64,000 nucleotides of DNA from Kocuria massiliensis. Its GTDB lineage: Bacteria; Actinomycetota; Actinomycetes; Actinomycetales; Micrococcaceae. A model generated the notes under the pieces. It saw only the letters and a list, made by a program, of their open reading frames with translations, was not told the DNA's origin and made no database searches. The position numbers were made by a program, and so were the translations under genes. Shown in pieces: positions 38,551-47,267 of this stretch; the stretch's first letter is position 1, and the number at the start of each line of letters is the position of its first letter. Location of the stretch: positions 310,001 to 374,000 of the forward strand of contig NZ_LT835160.1 of the NCBI RefSeq assembly GCF_900169715.1. The letters are read 5' to 3'.

Positions 38551-40410
38551 TTAAGAATTCAGGCGCTGCTCCAACGCATCGCGCTGGCGACGAAGTTCCT
38601 CCGGCACGTGATCGCCGAGCTTTTCTAGCCACTCGTCGATACCCGGCAACTCGGCCTTCCACTCCTCGTGGTCAACGGCAAGGGCCTGTCGAATCTCGTC
38701 CTCCTGGCCATCCAGGCCGGTGAGGTCGAGGTCCTCGAGGTTCGGGACAATGCCGACCGCGGTGTTCCGGCCACCGCCCTCTCCCTGAAGGCGCTCGACG
38801 ATCCACTTGACGACGCGCGAGTTCTCGCCGAATCCAGGCCACGCAAAACCGCCGTCGGCCGTGCGACGGAACCAGTTCACGTAGAAGACCTTCGGCATAT
38901 TCTCTTCGCCGTACTTCTCCGCGACGTTGATCCAGTGCTTGAGGTAATCCCCAGCGTTGTAGCCAATAAACGGCAACATGGCCATCGGATCGCGACGCAC
39001 GACGCCGACCTGGCCCTTAGCGGCCGCGGTGGTCTCAGAGGATAGCGTGGCCCCCTGGAAAACGCCGTGTTCCCAATCGAAGGATTCCGAAACCAACGGA
39101 ACCGTGGTCTTACGACGTCCACCAAAGATGATGGCGGATAGGGGCACGCCCTCGGGGTCGTCGTATTCGGGAGCGAGGATATCGACCTGCTTGATCGGGG
39201 TGCAGAAACGCGAGTTCGGATGCGCGGCGGGGCGGCCCGAATCCGGGGTCCAGTCTTGACCCTTCCAGTCGATCAGGTGGTCGGGCTTTTCGTCCGTCAT
39301 GCCTTCCCACCAGACGCCTCCGTCGTCGGTCAGAGCGACGTTGGTGAAGATGGTGTTGCCCTGTGCGACGCCGCGCATCGCGTTGGGGTTAGTGCTCCAG
39401 CCGGTGCCCGGCGCGACGCCGAAGAGGCCTGCCTCCGGGTTGATGACGCGGGGCTTGCCGGCTTCATCGAAGGTGATCCACGAAATGTCGTCTCCGACCA
39501 TCTCGGCCTTCCAACCGTCGATGGTGGGCTCGATCATGGCGAAGTTCGTCTTACCGCACGCCGACGGGAAAGCGCCGCTGACGTAGTGGGTCTGGCCCTT
39601 GGGGTCGGTGACCTTGAGAATCAGCATGTGCTCGGCGAGCCAGGCCTCGTCGTGCGCGATAGCCGAGGCGATGCGCAGGGCGTAACACTTCTTTCCCAGC
39701 AAGGCGTTACCGCCGTAACCGGATCCAAAGGACCAAATCGCTCGCTCTTCGGGGAATTGAACGATGTACTTATCCGGATTGCACGGCCACGGAACATCGG
39801 CCTCGCCGTCGGCGAGCGGAGCTCCCACGGAATGGAGCGCCTCCACGAAGAAAGCATTCTGGCTCTCCATCTTGCGCAGCACCTCGCTACCGATGGTCGC
39901 CATGATGCGCATCGAGCACACGACGTAAGGCGAGTCGCTCAACTCGACGCCAAACTTGGGATCTTTGGCATCCAAATGGCCCATCACGAAGGGAATGACG
40001 TACAGCGTGCGGCCGCGCATGCATCCGCGGTACTTCTCCGTCAGGGTTTCCTTCATCTCTTCGGGATCCATCCAGTTATTGGTGGGTCCCGCCCCTTCAC
40101 GGGTCTCGCTGCAGATGAAGGTCCGCTCTTCGACGCGTGCCACGTCGTCTGGATCGGAGAATGCGGCGAAGGAGTTCGGGAATTTTTCTTCGTTGAGCCG
40201 TACGAAGGTTCCTGCATCCACGAGTTCCGTGGTCAGCTGATCCCATTCTTCCTGAGAACCATCCACCCAATGGATGGCATCGGGCTGGGTCAGCTCCGCG
40301 ACCTCGCGCACCCAGGTCAACAGTTTTTGATGGGTGGTGGGAGCCTTGTCCAAGGCTTCAGCAACGGCTGGCTTGAGCTTGTCGTTGTTTCCGACGGCGG
40401 TGTCAGTCAT
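38551..40410 (-). CDS. pckG: Phosphoenolpyruvate carboxykinase (GTP)
   Basis: Converts oxaloacetate and GTP to phosphoenolpyruvate, CO2 and GDP; the first step of gluconeogenesis and the source of PEP for the PTS. The 619-residue protein has the kinase-1a P-loop [12 protein letters not shown], the metal- and GTP-binding [10 protein letters not shown] and NWFRR, and the [12 protein letters not shown]-like N-terminal lid region. Length is typical of the GTP-dependent class. ATG 40410 follows AAGGGGAAC. The 290-bp upstream region holds no gene. It is monocistronic. Confidence 0.96.
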   Translation of the reverse strand: MTDTAVGNNDKLKPAVAEALDKAPTTHQKLLTWVREVAELTQPDAIHWVDGSQEEWDQLTTELVDAGTFVRLNEEKFPNSFAAFSDPDDVARVEERTFICSETREGAGPTNNWMDPEEMKETLTEKYRGCMRGRTLYVIPFVMGHLDAKDPKFGVELSDSPYVVCSMRIMATIGSEVLRKMESQNAFFVEALHSVGAPLADGEADVPWPCNPDKYIVQFPEERAIWSFGSGYGGNALLGKKCYALRIASAIAHDEAWLAEHMLILKVTDPKGQTHYVSGAFPSACGKTNFAMIEPTIDGWKAEMVGDDISWITFDEAGKPRVINPEAGLFGVAPGTGWSTNPNAMRGVAQGNTIFTNVALTDDGGVWWEGMTDEKPDHLIDWKGQDWTPDSGRPAAHPNSRFCTPIKQVDILAPEYDDPEGVPLSAIIFGGRRKTTVPLVSESFDWEHGVFQGATLSSETTAAAKGQVGVVRRDPMAMLPFIGYNAGDYLKHWINVAEKYGEENMPKVFYVNWFRRTADGGFAWPGFGENSRVVKWIVERLQGEGGGRNTAVGIVPNLEDLDLTGLDGQEDEIRQALAVDHEEWKAELPGIDEWLEKLGDHVPEELRRQRDALEQRLNS

Positions 40411-40699
40411 TATTTGTTCCCCTTAAGGAGGTTCCGGCCCAGGATCGAGCCATCACTCACGACGTTGTGTGGGGCGGTTCGGCACAACAGCCTCGATCCC
40501 ATCAGCTCCGAATTTCGAACCGATCTTCACGAGGCCAGACCTATCACCCCTTGTGACATGAACCAGAGTAGCTTACAGGCCCTCGGAGAGGCTTCCTCTC
40601 GACCTGCGGCGGAGATCACAGCACCTGGAGTTGGTGATCCGTCAACCCGCATGTAAGGTAGTACCTGGTCTTGAGGCAGTTCACCTGCGAGAGACCATG
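40411..40699. other. Upstream region of pckG and tRNA-Arg
   Basis: About 290 bp without a protein gene. It must hold the pckG promoter (minus) and the tRNA-Arg promoter (plus). I see no convincing -35/-10 pair and no riboswitch fold. Confidence 0.4.
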
Positions 40700-40774
40700 C
40701 GCCTGTAGCTCAACGGATAGAGCATCTGACTACGGATCAGAAGGTTGGGGGTTCGAATCCCTTCGGGCGCACCA
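40700..40774 (+). tRNA. tRNA-Arg (anticodon ACG), CCA encoded
   Basis: Cloverleaf with acceptor GCGCCTG/CGGGCGC, D arm AGCTCAACGGATAGAGC, anticodon stem-loop CTGACTACGGATCAG (anticodon ACG, wobble A normally changed to inosine by TadA) and T arm GGGGG-TTCGAAT-CCCTT. CCA is encoded at the 3' end. A perfect terminator follows (40777-40808). No tRNA-end duplication is seen here. Confidence 0.97.
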
Positions 40775-40776
40775 CG

Positions 40777-40808
40777 GAAGCCCCGTCACCACCTGGTGAC
40801 GGGGCTTC
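40777..40808 (+). terminator. Terminator of tRNA-Arg
   Basis: GAAGCCCCGTCACC, loop ACCT and the exact complement directly after the CCA end. Confidence 0.8.
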
Positions 40809-40953
40809 ACTGATTAACGGTCGTAACGATTCACCGTGCAGTGGCGCAATGTATTTCCCAGCTGTTCACACACATATTCCGCACCCCTCGCCTGGGTAAC
40901 CGTTGGACCTCATATCCTCAAGGTGCTCATCACTCCATGCATCAGAGGTTTTC

Positions 40954-43926
40954 ATGTTTTCCGCATCCACATTGCGTTGTTCTCGCCGTCTTCGCGGCGT
41001 TACGTCCCTGGCCACGGCAGCCCTCCTTGCCGGGGCTCTCACGCCCGTCGCCGCCGCACCGTCCCAAGCGCTAGCTCCCATCCAAATATCCGAAATCTCC
41101 TACGCGGGAGACGACGCCTCCGATTTCGTGGAAATCTCCGGTGAACCTGGAGCGGACTTGAGCGGATATGTTGTCGGTTCGGTGGCTCGGGGCGGCAACC
41201 TTCAGGATGGCAAGCACCTCCAGACTCTTTCGGAAGGCACCACCATCCCTTCCTCGGGTTACTACGAGGTCAAGGTGCCCATCACCAATAGCGTCGATGC
41301 CGGATCCGGTGCGGACGGCAAGTATGGGGCCGCCGTCTTCGTGGCTGATCCCTCGGGACAACGCACAGACTTCGAGCAGATCGGTGGAACAGCCGGCGGT
41401 CGTGGAATCACGGCCGGTACCTCCCCATCCCTACCGGCTGGAATTCGCGGAGTACCGGCGGATCCGACTGGCGCCACGTCACCCACCGGCCAATCGATCC
41501 AACGCATCGATGGCACATGGAAAGCCGCGGCCCCCACTCCCGGCGTTGCCAACTCCACATCCGCTCCGGCTACGCCCGAGCCGTCCAGCTCGTCGTCCTC
41601 AACGAGCGCTGCCCCGCCGTCGACCTCCCATGGAACCCCCATTGCTGACATCCAGGGAACCACCGATCTATCCCCGGCAGCAGGCCAGACCAAAACGACG
41701 AGCGGCGTCGTGACCGCTGCATATCCGGATGGCGGCTTGAAGGGATACTTCATCCAGACTCCCGGAACCGGTGGGGATCAGGATCCGACTCCAGGCCGTT
41801 CTGACGGTCTCTTCGTCTACTCCCCCGCGACCGTGGGGCAAGTGGCTGTCGGCGATTACATTGAGGTCACCGGCACCGTGAGTGAATACCACGGGCAAAC
41901 ACAGATGACGGTGGATAGCGGAAATGAGCACAAGCTCGCCGACCAGGTTGAGCCGGTCCAACCCGTCACCGGTGCCTTCCCGGAAGATCCGGCCGCGCGC
42001 GAGGCGCTCGAGGGCATGCTTCTGCAACCGAGCGGTCCCATCACGGTGACCGACAATTACAACACCAACCGCTACGGTGAAGTCGGACTGACGAATGGCT
42101 CCACGGCACTTCCGCAATCGACCGACGTCGCCGCCCCCGGCGAGGATGCCAAGGCCATCGAAGCCCAGAACGCGAGCAAGGAATACCTTCTCGACGACGG
42201 CGGAACCGTGGACTACACCAGGGGCGCCAACGGAACCCCCGTCCCATACCTCTCCACCACCGACCCGTTGCGGGTCGGTGGAAGCGCGACCTTCAATAAG
42301 CCGGTGGTCCTCGGCTATGGATTCGATGCTTGGAGGCTCCAGCCCACGACGTGGCTGAACGGCAACAAGGCATCCGACTCCCCGGTGTCCTTCGCCAACA
42401 ATCGCACTCCGGCTCCTGAAAAAGTTGGCGGAGACGTGAGCATCGCCAGTTTCAATGTGCTCAATTACTTTCCCACCACGGGTGATCAGTTGACGGGGTG
42501 CACTTACTACGAGGACCGCGCAGGAAATCCGGTGACCGTGAGCGGCGGTTGCGATGCCCGCGGTGCCGCCAACGCGGATAATTTCCAACGGCAGCAACAA
42601 AAGATCGTCGGTGCGATCAATTCGCTGGATACTTCGGTACTTTCCCTGGAGGAGATCGAAAACTCGGCTCGATTCGGCAAGAACCGCGACGAAGCGCTCC
42701 ACCATCTGGTCGATGAGCTCAACAAAGCTGCCGGCACGAATAAGTGGAAAGCCGTGGATTCACCGGCCCAGCTGCCCAGCTCGGAGGATGTGATCCGCAC
42801 GGCCTTCATCTACCAGCCGGCCAAGGTCAAGCCTGTGGGCGAGTCAACCATCCTGCTCGACGACCCCGCATTCGATAACGCCCGGCGTCCGCTGGCGCAG
42901 GCCTTCCAGCCCACCTCGGAGGGCAGCCAGAAATTCCTTGCCATCGTCAACCACTTCAAGTCGAAGGGTTCGGGCGCAGGTGCGGGGAACGCCGACACCG
43001 GTGACGGCCAGGGCGCTTCCAACGGATCACGTAAGGAACAGGCTCAGTCGCTGAGCACTTTTGCCGCCGCGCAGGAAGAAAAGGCCGGAACACAGAACGT
43101 GGTACTCCTCGGTGATTTCAATTCCTACACCCAAGAAGATCCCATGCAGATCCTCTACAAGGCCGGCTACCAAGACATCGGTTCCGCCAAGACGAATAAG
43201 CACACCTACCTCTTTGGTGGGCGCGTCGGGAGCATCGACCACGTGCTGGCCTCAGGTCCCATGTTCAGCAAGCTCTCGGGAGCCGACGTCTGGAATATCA
43301 ATTCCGTGGAATCCGTGGGGTTGGAATATAGCCGGTATAACAACAACGTGACGAACCTGTATTCGGACGATCCGTATCGTTCCTCGGACCACGACCCGCT
43401 GTTGGTGGGCTTCGATACGAGGGCCGCAACCGGGAGCGGTCATTCCGATTCCTCGAATCCGACATCAGGTCAGGGACAACCGGGTTCCGGCAATGCTCAA
43501 CCCGGGAACGTCCAGCCCGGCACGGGAGACGATCAACCGGCGGGTGGAGCCTCGACTCAGCCGGATCAGCCTCAGGGTGGCAATGGATCATCGGATGAAA
43601 CCAGTCATTCCGCCGGAACCGCCCCATCGACCGGCACAGGCCACTCTCCAGCCCAGAATGACGCAGGGCAAAACCCGGGGGTGACGGCGCCCGAGGACTC
43701 GAACGGACCAGCTGACGACGGTATCTCCTCAGCCACGCCGTGGACCTCCACCGGGACTAACGACGGTTTCTATGACGGGACAATGGCCTCGGGGTCGCAG
43801 CCTACGGGTGACTTGGCTTCCACAGGCGCGACGGTCCTGCCTTACGTCATCATCGGTCTCGTGCTGCTTCTGGGAGGTGCCATCGCCGTCGTTGTCGGAG
43901 GCCGCCGGCGCACCGAACAGTCGTAA
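40954..43926 (+). CDS. Cell-wall-anchored extracellular nuclease (ExeM/NucH type)
   Basis: A 990-residue secreted nuclease. The signal peptide is RRLRGVTSLATAALLAGAL with cleavage near residue 40. Then come a lamin-tail domain (about 42-160; ISEISYAGDDASDFVEIS), a Ser/Pro linker, an OB-fold nuclease-associated domain (about 230-440; TTSGVVTAAYPDGG, VGDYIEVTGTVSEY) and an endonuclease/exonuclease/phosphatase domain (about 480-815) with SIASFNVLNYFPTTGD, SLEEIEN, LLGDFNSYTQEDPM and SSDHDPLLVGF, giving the catalytic Glu, Asp-Asn and Asp-His residues. After a long Gly/Ser/Gln/Pro spacer it ends with LASTG (954-958), a hydrophobic helix and RRRTEQS: a sorting signal of the LAXTG type used by class E sortases. 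ATG 40954 has AGAGG five bases upstream; the longer frame start is not used. Likely roles are DNA scavenging or cleaving extracellular DNA. Confidence 0.9.
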   Translation: MFSASTLRCSRRLRGVTSLATAALLAGALTPVAAAPSQALAPIQISEISYAGDDASDFVEISGEPGADLSGYVVGSVARGGNLQDGKHLQTLSEGTTIPSSGYYEVKVPITNSVDAGSGADGKYGAAVFVADPSGQRTDFEQIGGTAGGRGITAGTSPSLPAGIRGVPADPTGATSPTGQSIQRIDGTWKAAAPTPGVANSTSAPATPEPSSSSSSTSAAPPSTSHGTPIADIQGTTDLSPAAGQTKTTSGVVTAAYPDGGLKGYFIQTPGTGGDQDPTPGRSDGLFVYSPATVGQVAVGDYIEVTGTVSEYHGQTQMTVDSGNEHKLADQVEPVQPVTGAFPEDPAAREALEGMLLQPSGPITVTDNYNTNRYGEVGLTNGSTALPQSTDVAAPGEDAKAIEAQNASKEYLLDDGGTVDYTRGANGTPVPYLSTTDPLRVGGSATFNKPVVLGYGFDAWRLQPTTWLNGNKASDSPVSFANNRTPAPEKVGGDVSIASFNVLNYFPTTGDQLTGCTYYEDRAGNPVTVSGGCDARGAANADNFQRQQQKIVGAINSLDTSVLSLEEIENSARFGKNRDEALHHLVDELNKAAGTNKWKAVDSPAQLPSSEDVIRTAFIYQPAKVKPVGESTILLDDPAFDNARRPLAQAFQPTSEGSQKFLAIVNHFKSKGSGAGAGNADTGDGQGASNGSRKEQAQSLSTFAAAQEEKAGTQNVVLLGDFNSYTQEDPMQILYKAGYQDIGSAKTNKHTYLFGGRVGSIDHVLASGPMFSKLSGADVWNINSVESVGLEYSRYNNNVTNLYSDDPYRSSDHDPLLVGFDTRAATGSGHSDSSNPTSGQGQPGSGNAQPGNVQPGTGDDQPAGGASTQPDQPQGGNGSSDETSHSAGTAPSTGTGHSPAQNDAGQNPGVTAPEDSNGPADDGISSATPWTSTGTNDGFYDGTMASGSQPTGDLASTGATVLPYVIIGLVLLLGGAIAVVVGGRRRTEQS

Positions 43927-43961
43927 GTCGCACCGTACGTTTCCAGGGTGGGCGGCCGAGG

Positions 43962-45098
43962 TTACAGGGCCAAGTCCAACGGAAGGTCCGAAATATCCTT
44001 GAGCCGCCTGCCTTGAACCATGGTGTGCAGGAGGTCCGCCCCCGCCGGATCCGTCGCGGGGTCGATCGCGTCCAGGAGTTCGTGAAGACCTACGTGATAC
44101 ACGCAGTCGATATCCCCAGTCCCCAACGCCACGGCCGCGAGCCTGGACGGCATCGGCTCACCGGTCACCAAAACGAGGTGAGGGACGCGCCCCCTGCGAT
44201 TGCGTATCAAATGACGCGCTTCGGAACGCACCTGCTCGGCGCGATCGCTTCGCAAGGTCCATTTGCACGCGACGACGGCGTGCAAGAGCGATTTTTCCTG
44301 CACCGCGGAACGGAGAGGGCTCGCCGAGGCCAGCGGGCCCAGAGGGTCCACGAGGCGAGCCGTGGCGTTGAGTTCGGAGTCGGCCACGGGGGCGCGAGCC
44401 ACCACCACGTCCGGGGCAATGATCGACGAATCGTGGCCGATCAATGCACGAAGGTCACGATGGGCAGCGATGGCCTCCCGCAATCCGCTGACATGTTCAT
44501 ATTGTTCGAAAACGGTCGACGCGTCCTGAGCGCCTTGACCGTCCGCGACGTCGCCGAGTCGACGCACCGTCCACTCCCCCGGCCGCACAACATCCAGGGC
44601 GCGCATGACGGACTTCAGGTACGCAGCGACCGCTCGCTCAAAATTCCGCCGCACACCATGCCCGGGTGCGCGCCGCGCCTCCGGAACACCACCGATCCCG
44701 TCTGTCATCGCCTGGGCGTACCGGATGCTGGACGCGGAATCCTTGTCCGCATTCGAAGGGACTCCCGAATTCGGATCCATGACCAGTACTCGCTCGTCGA
44801 GTAACGCCCGGTGAAATACCCGACGCGCCTTATCCATAAGGTATTCCGGATCGTTACGGCGCGAGGCCGCAATTTCCGCGCGCGTCATCTCGGCTTCGGC
44901 TTCGCGGAGATTTGGAGGCTCGGGGGCCTTCGGGTCGGCACCCTCGACGGCATGAATCTCGGCCGGAGCACCTGGCTTCTCCGAAGCATCTGGACGACGT
45001 TTCGATTCCGGTTGTGCCCCCTCGCCGGCAAATTCGGTGAGGTCCAAAGAAAAGAGGAACTGTTCCTCCGGTTCATGCTGCGGGCGACGTCGACTCAT
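43962..45098 (-). CDS. NgoMIV-like PD-(D/E)XK restriction endonuclease, no methyltransferase nearby
   Basis: A 378-residue protein. The first 75 residues are Glu/Pro/Ala-rich and probably disordered. The C-terminal two thirds resemble type II restriction endonucleases of the NgoMIV/Cfr10I group: Asp230 in IIAPDVVVARAP, Lys279 in VACKWTLRSDRA, and Glu293 in RSEARHLIRN, followed by RGRVPHLVLVTGEPMPSR and GTGDIDCVYH. The spacing Asp-49-Lys-14-Glu compares with D140-K187-E201 (47 and 14) in NgoMIV, which cuts GCC^GGC. One change is Ala278... more exactly the residue two before Lys is Ala rather than the Ser185 of NgoMIV. The match is by memory of the family. ATG 45098 has GGAGGA just upstream. 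No methylase, helicase or controller gene lies next to it; neighbours are a nuclease (convergent) and a ferredoxin (divergent). So it may be an orphan, a relic or a protein with a new task. Confidence 0.7.
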   Translation of the reverse strand: MSRRRPQHEPEEQFLFSLDLTEFAGEGAQPESKRRPDASEKPGAPAEIHAVEGADPKAPEPPNLREAEAEMTRAEIAASRRNDPEYLMDKARRVFHRALLDERVLVMDPNSGVPSNADKDSASSIRYAQAMTDGIGGVPEARRAPGHGVRRNFERAVAAYLKSVMRALDVVRPGEWTVRRLGDVADGQGAQDASTVFEQYEHVSGLREAIAAHRDLRALIGHDSSIIAPDVVVARAPVADSELNATARLVDPLGPLASASPLRSAVQEKSLLHAVVACKWTLRSDRAEQVRSEARHLIRNRRGRVPHLVLVTGEPMPSRLAAVALGTGDIDCVYHVGLHELLDAIDPATDPAGADLLHTMVQGRRLKDISDLPLDLAL

Positions 45099-45259
45099 GC
45101 ATCCTCCAGATCCGTCAGTTTCCGACCAGATTACTCACTGTGCAGAAATATCACGCCGACCTATGTTTCACGTCACCTCTCGCAAAAGGGGTTATGGCCT
45201 CCTTGCGCCGCCTGCCTAGACTGTGAAGGCACGAAAATTTCACCCACAACGGGAGAGCA

Positions 45260-45583
45260 ATGAGCATTAACATCACCGTGGTCGACGAGTCTGGGGACTC
45301 CAACGAAGTCGAGTGGAAGGACAACCAGACGCTCCTGGAATGCCTCCACAAGAATCAGTACCCGGTGCTCGCCACGTGCGGCGGCAATGCATCGTGCGCC
45401 ACTTGCCACACCTTCATGGATCCGGAGCACTTCGAAGCCGGCGGAGATGACCGCACCGAAGAAGAAGAGGACTTGCTGGACATGATCGACGACGTCGCCA
45501 ATGAGTACTCCCGGCTCGCCTGCCAAACGCAGTACAACGACGAACTGGACGGCGCCACGGTGACGCTCAAGCCCGGAATGTAG
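45260..45583 (+). CDS. [2Fe-2S] ferredoxin
   Basis: A small soluble electron carrier of 107 residues. The cluster ligands are Cys40, Cys46, Cys49 and Cys88 (ATCGGNASCATC, then SRLACQT), the C-x5-C-x2-C-...-C pattern of adrenodoxin/putidaredoxin-type ferredoxins that serve P450s and dioxygenases. An acidic helix follows the third Cys (GDDRTEEEEDLLDM), the usual partner-binding face. ATG 45260 has GGGAGAG upstream. No P450 or ferredoxin reductase gene lies nearby, so its partner is elsewhere. It is divergent from the NgoMIV-like gene. Confidence 0.92.
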   Translation: MSINITVVDESGDSNEVEWKDNQTLLECLHKNQYPVLATCGGNASCATCHTFMDPEHFEAGGDDRTEEEEDLLDMIDDVANEYSRLACQTQYNDELDGATVTLKPGM

Positions 45584-45662
45584 CAACTGATTCCCCACGC
45601 ATGACGGGGCCGGCCTCCCGTCCCCGCTGGCACCACGTCATAAATCTGCCTACTCTAGGCAC

Positions 45663-46451
45663 ATGTACGACCGAACAACTCGACGCATCCGTACGGCGCT
45701 CACCGGGGTAACGCTCATCGCGTTCACCCTGGGAGCCAGTGCGTGCGCCTCAGGGAACACCTCGGGGCACGACGGCCAGGAGTCGAGCAGCTCGGCGAGC
45801 GCCTCGTCTTCTTCGACCGTTCCGAAACCGAGCCCCTCAGAGAGCGCGGCGACGACGCAGCCCGCCCCGACACCCACCGTGACCGAAGCGGAACCAACGC
45901 CACAACCGAGTGGCACCGTGGACCAGGCACCGGCGGAACCCTCACAGACCCCATCCGCTCAGCCGACCCAGCCCACGCCGAGTAACCCTCCGGGGCAGGA
46001 GCCTTCGTCGTCGAGTGAGGCGGCCTCGAGCGAAAGCTCTTGTGGCCGGGGCGATCTCCACGTTGCCGTCGACACGTCCAATGGTGCCGCCGGTTCGACG
46101 TACTACACCATGACTTTCACGAATTCCGGTTCGAACCCGTGCAAGATCTCCGGTTACCCCACGGTCAACTTCATCGGCGGCTCGGGACAAACCATCGGAG
46201 CCGCCGCGACCCCTGCCACGGACCTTGGAGGCACCGGGGCGACGCTGCAGCCGGGCGATTCCACATCAGCCATATTGCGGAGCACCCAACCGGATCTCTA
46301 CGGATCGACGTGTGAGAAAACCAATGCCAGCGGACTGCGCATCGCCGCTCCGGGCTCCAAGGACTCCCTGGATGTCCCCTTCACCTTTTCCGCGTGCGGA
46401 AATCCTGCGGTGTCCCAGCTGTCCGTGAGCAAGGTGGGCGTCCAGGGCTGA
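45663..46451 (+). CDS. DUF4232 domain lipoprotein
   Basis: A 262-residue putative lipoprotein. The signal ends in a lipobox-like GASAC (Cys28), then 100 residues of Ser/Pro/Thr/Gln/Glu-rich spacer, then a DUF4232 domain (about 130-262) with CGRGDLHVAVDTSNGAAGST, FTNSGSNPCKISGYPTV and CGNPAVSQLSV. Its cysteines likely pair in the external space. The domain is common in actinobacterial exported proteins and its function is unknown. ATG 45663 lies six bases after TACTCT (45651-45656) with no ribosome site: a leaderless candidate. It is convergent with the nitroreductase gene. Confidence 0.88.
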   Translation: MYDRTTRRIRTALTGVTLIAFTLGASACASGNTSGHDGQESSSSASASSSSTVPKPSPSESAATTQPAPTPTVTEAEPTPQPSGTVDQAPAEPSQTPSAQPTQPTPSNPPGQEPSSSSEAASSESSCGRGDLHVAVDTSNGAAGSTYYTMTFTNSGSNPCKISGYPTVNFIGGSGQTIGAAATPATDLGGTGATLQPGDSTSAILRSTQPDLYGSTCEKTNASGLRIAAPGSKDSLDVPFTFSACGNPAVSQLSVSKVGVQG

Positions 46452-46465
46452 CCCGCCCTTGACTC

Positions 46466-47068
46466 TCAGAGCGTGAGGGTGGATTCCTCGTACGCGAAGC
46501 GCGGGGAGCGAGAATACTTCGGCTCGACGCCTTTACCGATGTTGACGACGACCACCGAATTCAGGTCGTAGCCGGCCAAGAGATCCTCGTCGACGCCGGA
46601 TGCGTTGAACCCGGTCATCGGGCCCGCCGCGAGACCCATGGCCCGGACCGCCATGACGAAGTATCCGACCTGGATAAAGGCATTGTCCCGGCCCGTTCCG
46701 GCCGCAAGCTCCGGCTGATCCATATACATCTGGCCTACCTGCGGACGCGCCGGAAGGAAACGATCAAATTTGTGGTGCCATGTCTGGTCCATCGCCAAGA
46801 CGGCGACCAGCGGGGCCTCCTGCGTCTTGGCCTGATTCCCGGCAATCATGTGGCTGACGAGACGATCCCGAGCCTCTCCCTTTTCCACCCACACAATGCG
46901 CAACGGCTGGGAGTTGAACGCCGTGGGGCCCATCTTGGTGAGCTCGTAAATGGCTCGCCGCTGTTCCTCAGTTACCTCAACATCCTCGAAGGCGCTCGCG
47001 GTGCGCCCGTTGAAGAGCAGGTCAATGTCCTGCGAGGTCATCTTCGCCTGAGTTGCGATATCGTCCAT
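46466..47068 (-). CDS. Nitroreductase family protein (RutE/HadB-like, malonic semialdehyde reductase family)
   Basis: A 200-residue FMN-dependent reductase of the RutE subgroup: it starts with the helical NGRTASAFEDVEVTEEQRRAIYELTKMGPTAFNSQPLRIV pattern (pieces such as GPTAFNSQPLR are diagnostic), and continues with QVGYFVMAVRAMGLAAGPMTGFNASGVDE. RutE reduces 3-hydroxypropionate-type aldehydes in uracil degradation, but the subgroup also contains general nitroreductases. No rut genes are present, so the substrate is open. ATG 47068 has GAAAGGAC upstream. It is divergent from the Lhr helicase gene. Confidence 0.87.
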   Translation of the reverse strand: MDDIATQAKMTSQDIDLLFNGRTASAFEDVEVTEEQRRAIYELTKMGPTAFNSQPLRIVWVEKGEARDRLVSHMIAGNQAKTQEAPLVAVLAMDQTWHHKFDRFLPARPQVGQMYMDQPELAAGTGRDNAFIQVGYFVMAVRAMGLAAGPMTGFNASGVDEDLLAGYDLNSVVVVNIGKGVEPKYSRSPRFAYEESTLTL

Positions 47069-47267
47069 AGTTCGTCCTTTCCGCCGGAGCCGGACCTCGC
47101 GGGCCCTGCGCGCCCCTCAATATATTGCTTTACACATAAACTAACGAGTCGCGAGAGATATTCCGTGGCCATGACGTGGATGAGTAGATGTGACACAACG
47201 CTCCCGGCGAACCCGTTGGGCGGCGTCGTCGACGCGCCGAGGAACGGAAAGCGGCACAATGGGACAC

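Noticed and set aside
39220-40656. 478-codon plus-strand frame over pckG
   Set aside because: Antisense to the intact PEP carboxykinase and reads into the intergenic region without a ribosome site.
40700-40953. A possible second integration site at tRNA-Arg
   Set aside because: tRNA-Arg is intact, no copy of its 3' end was seen nearby, and no integrase is adjacent.
43962-45098. A complete restriction-modification locus
   Set aside because: Neighbouring genes are a nuclease, a ferredoxin and a lipoprotein; no methyltransferase motif (for example FxGxG with NPPY or PCQ) was found in any frame nearby.
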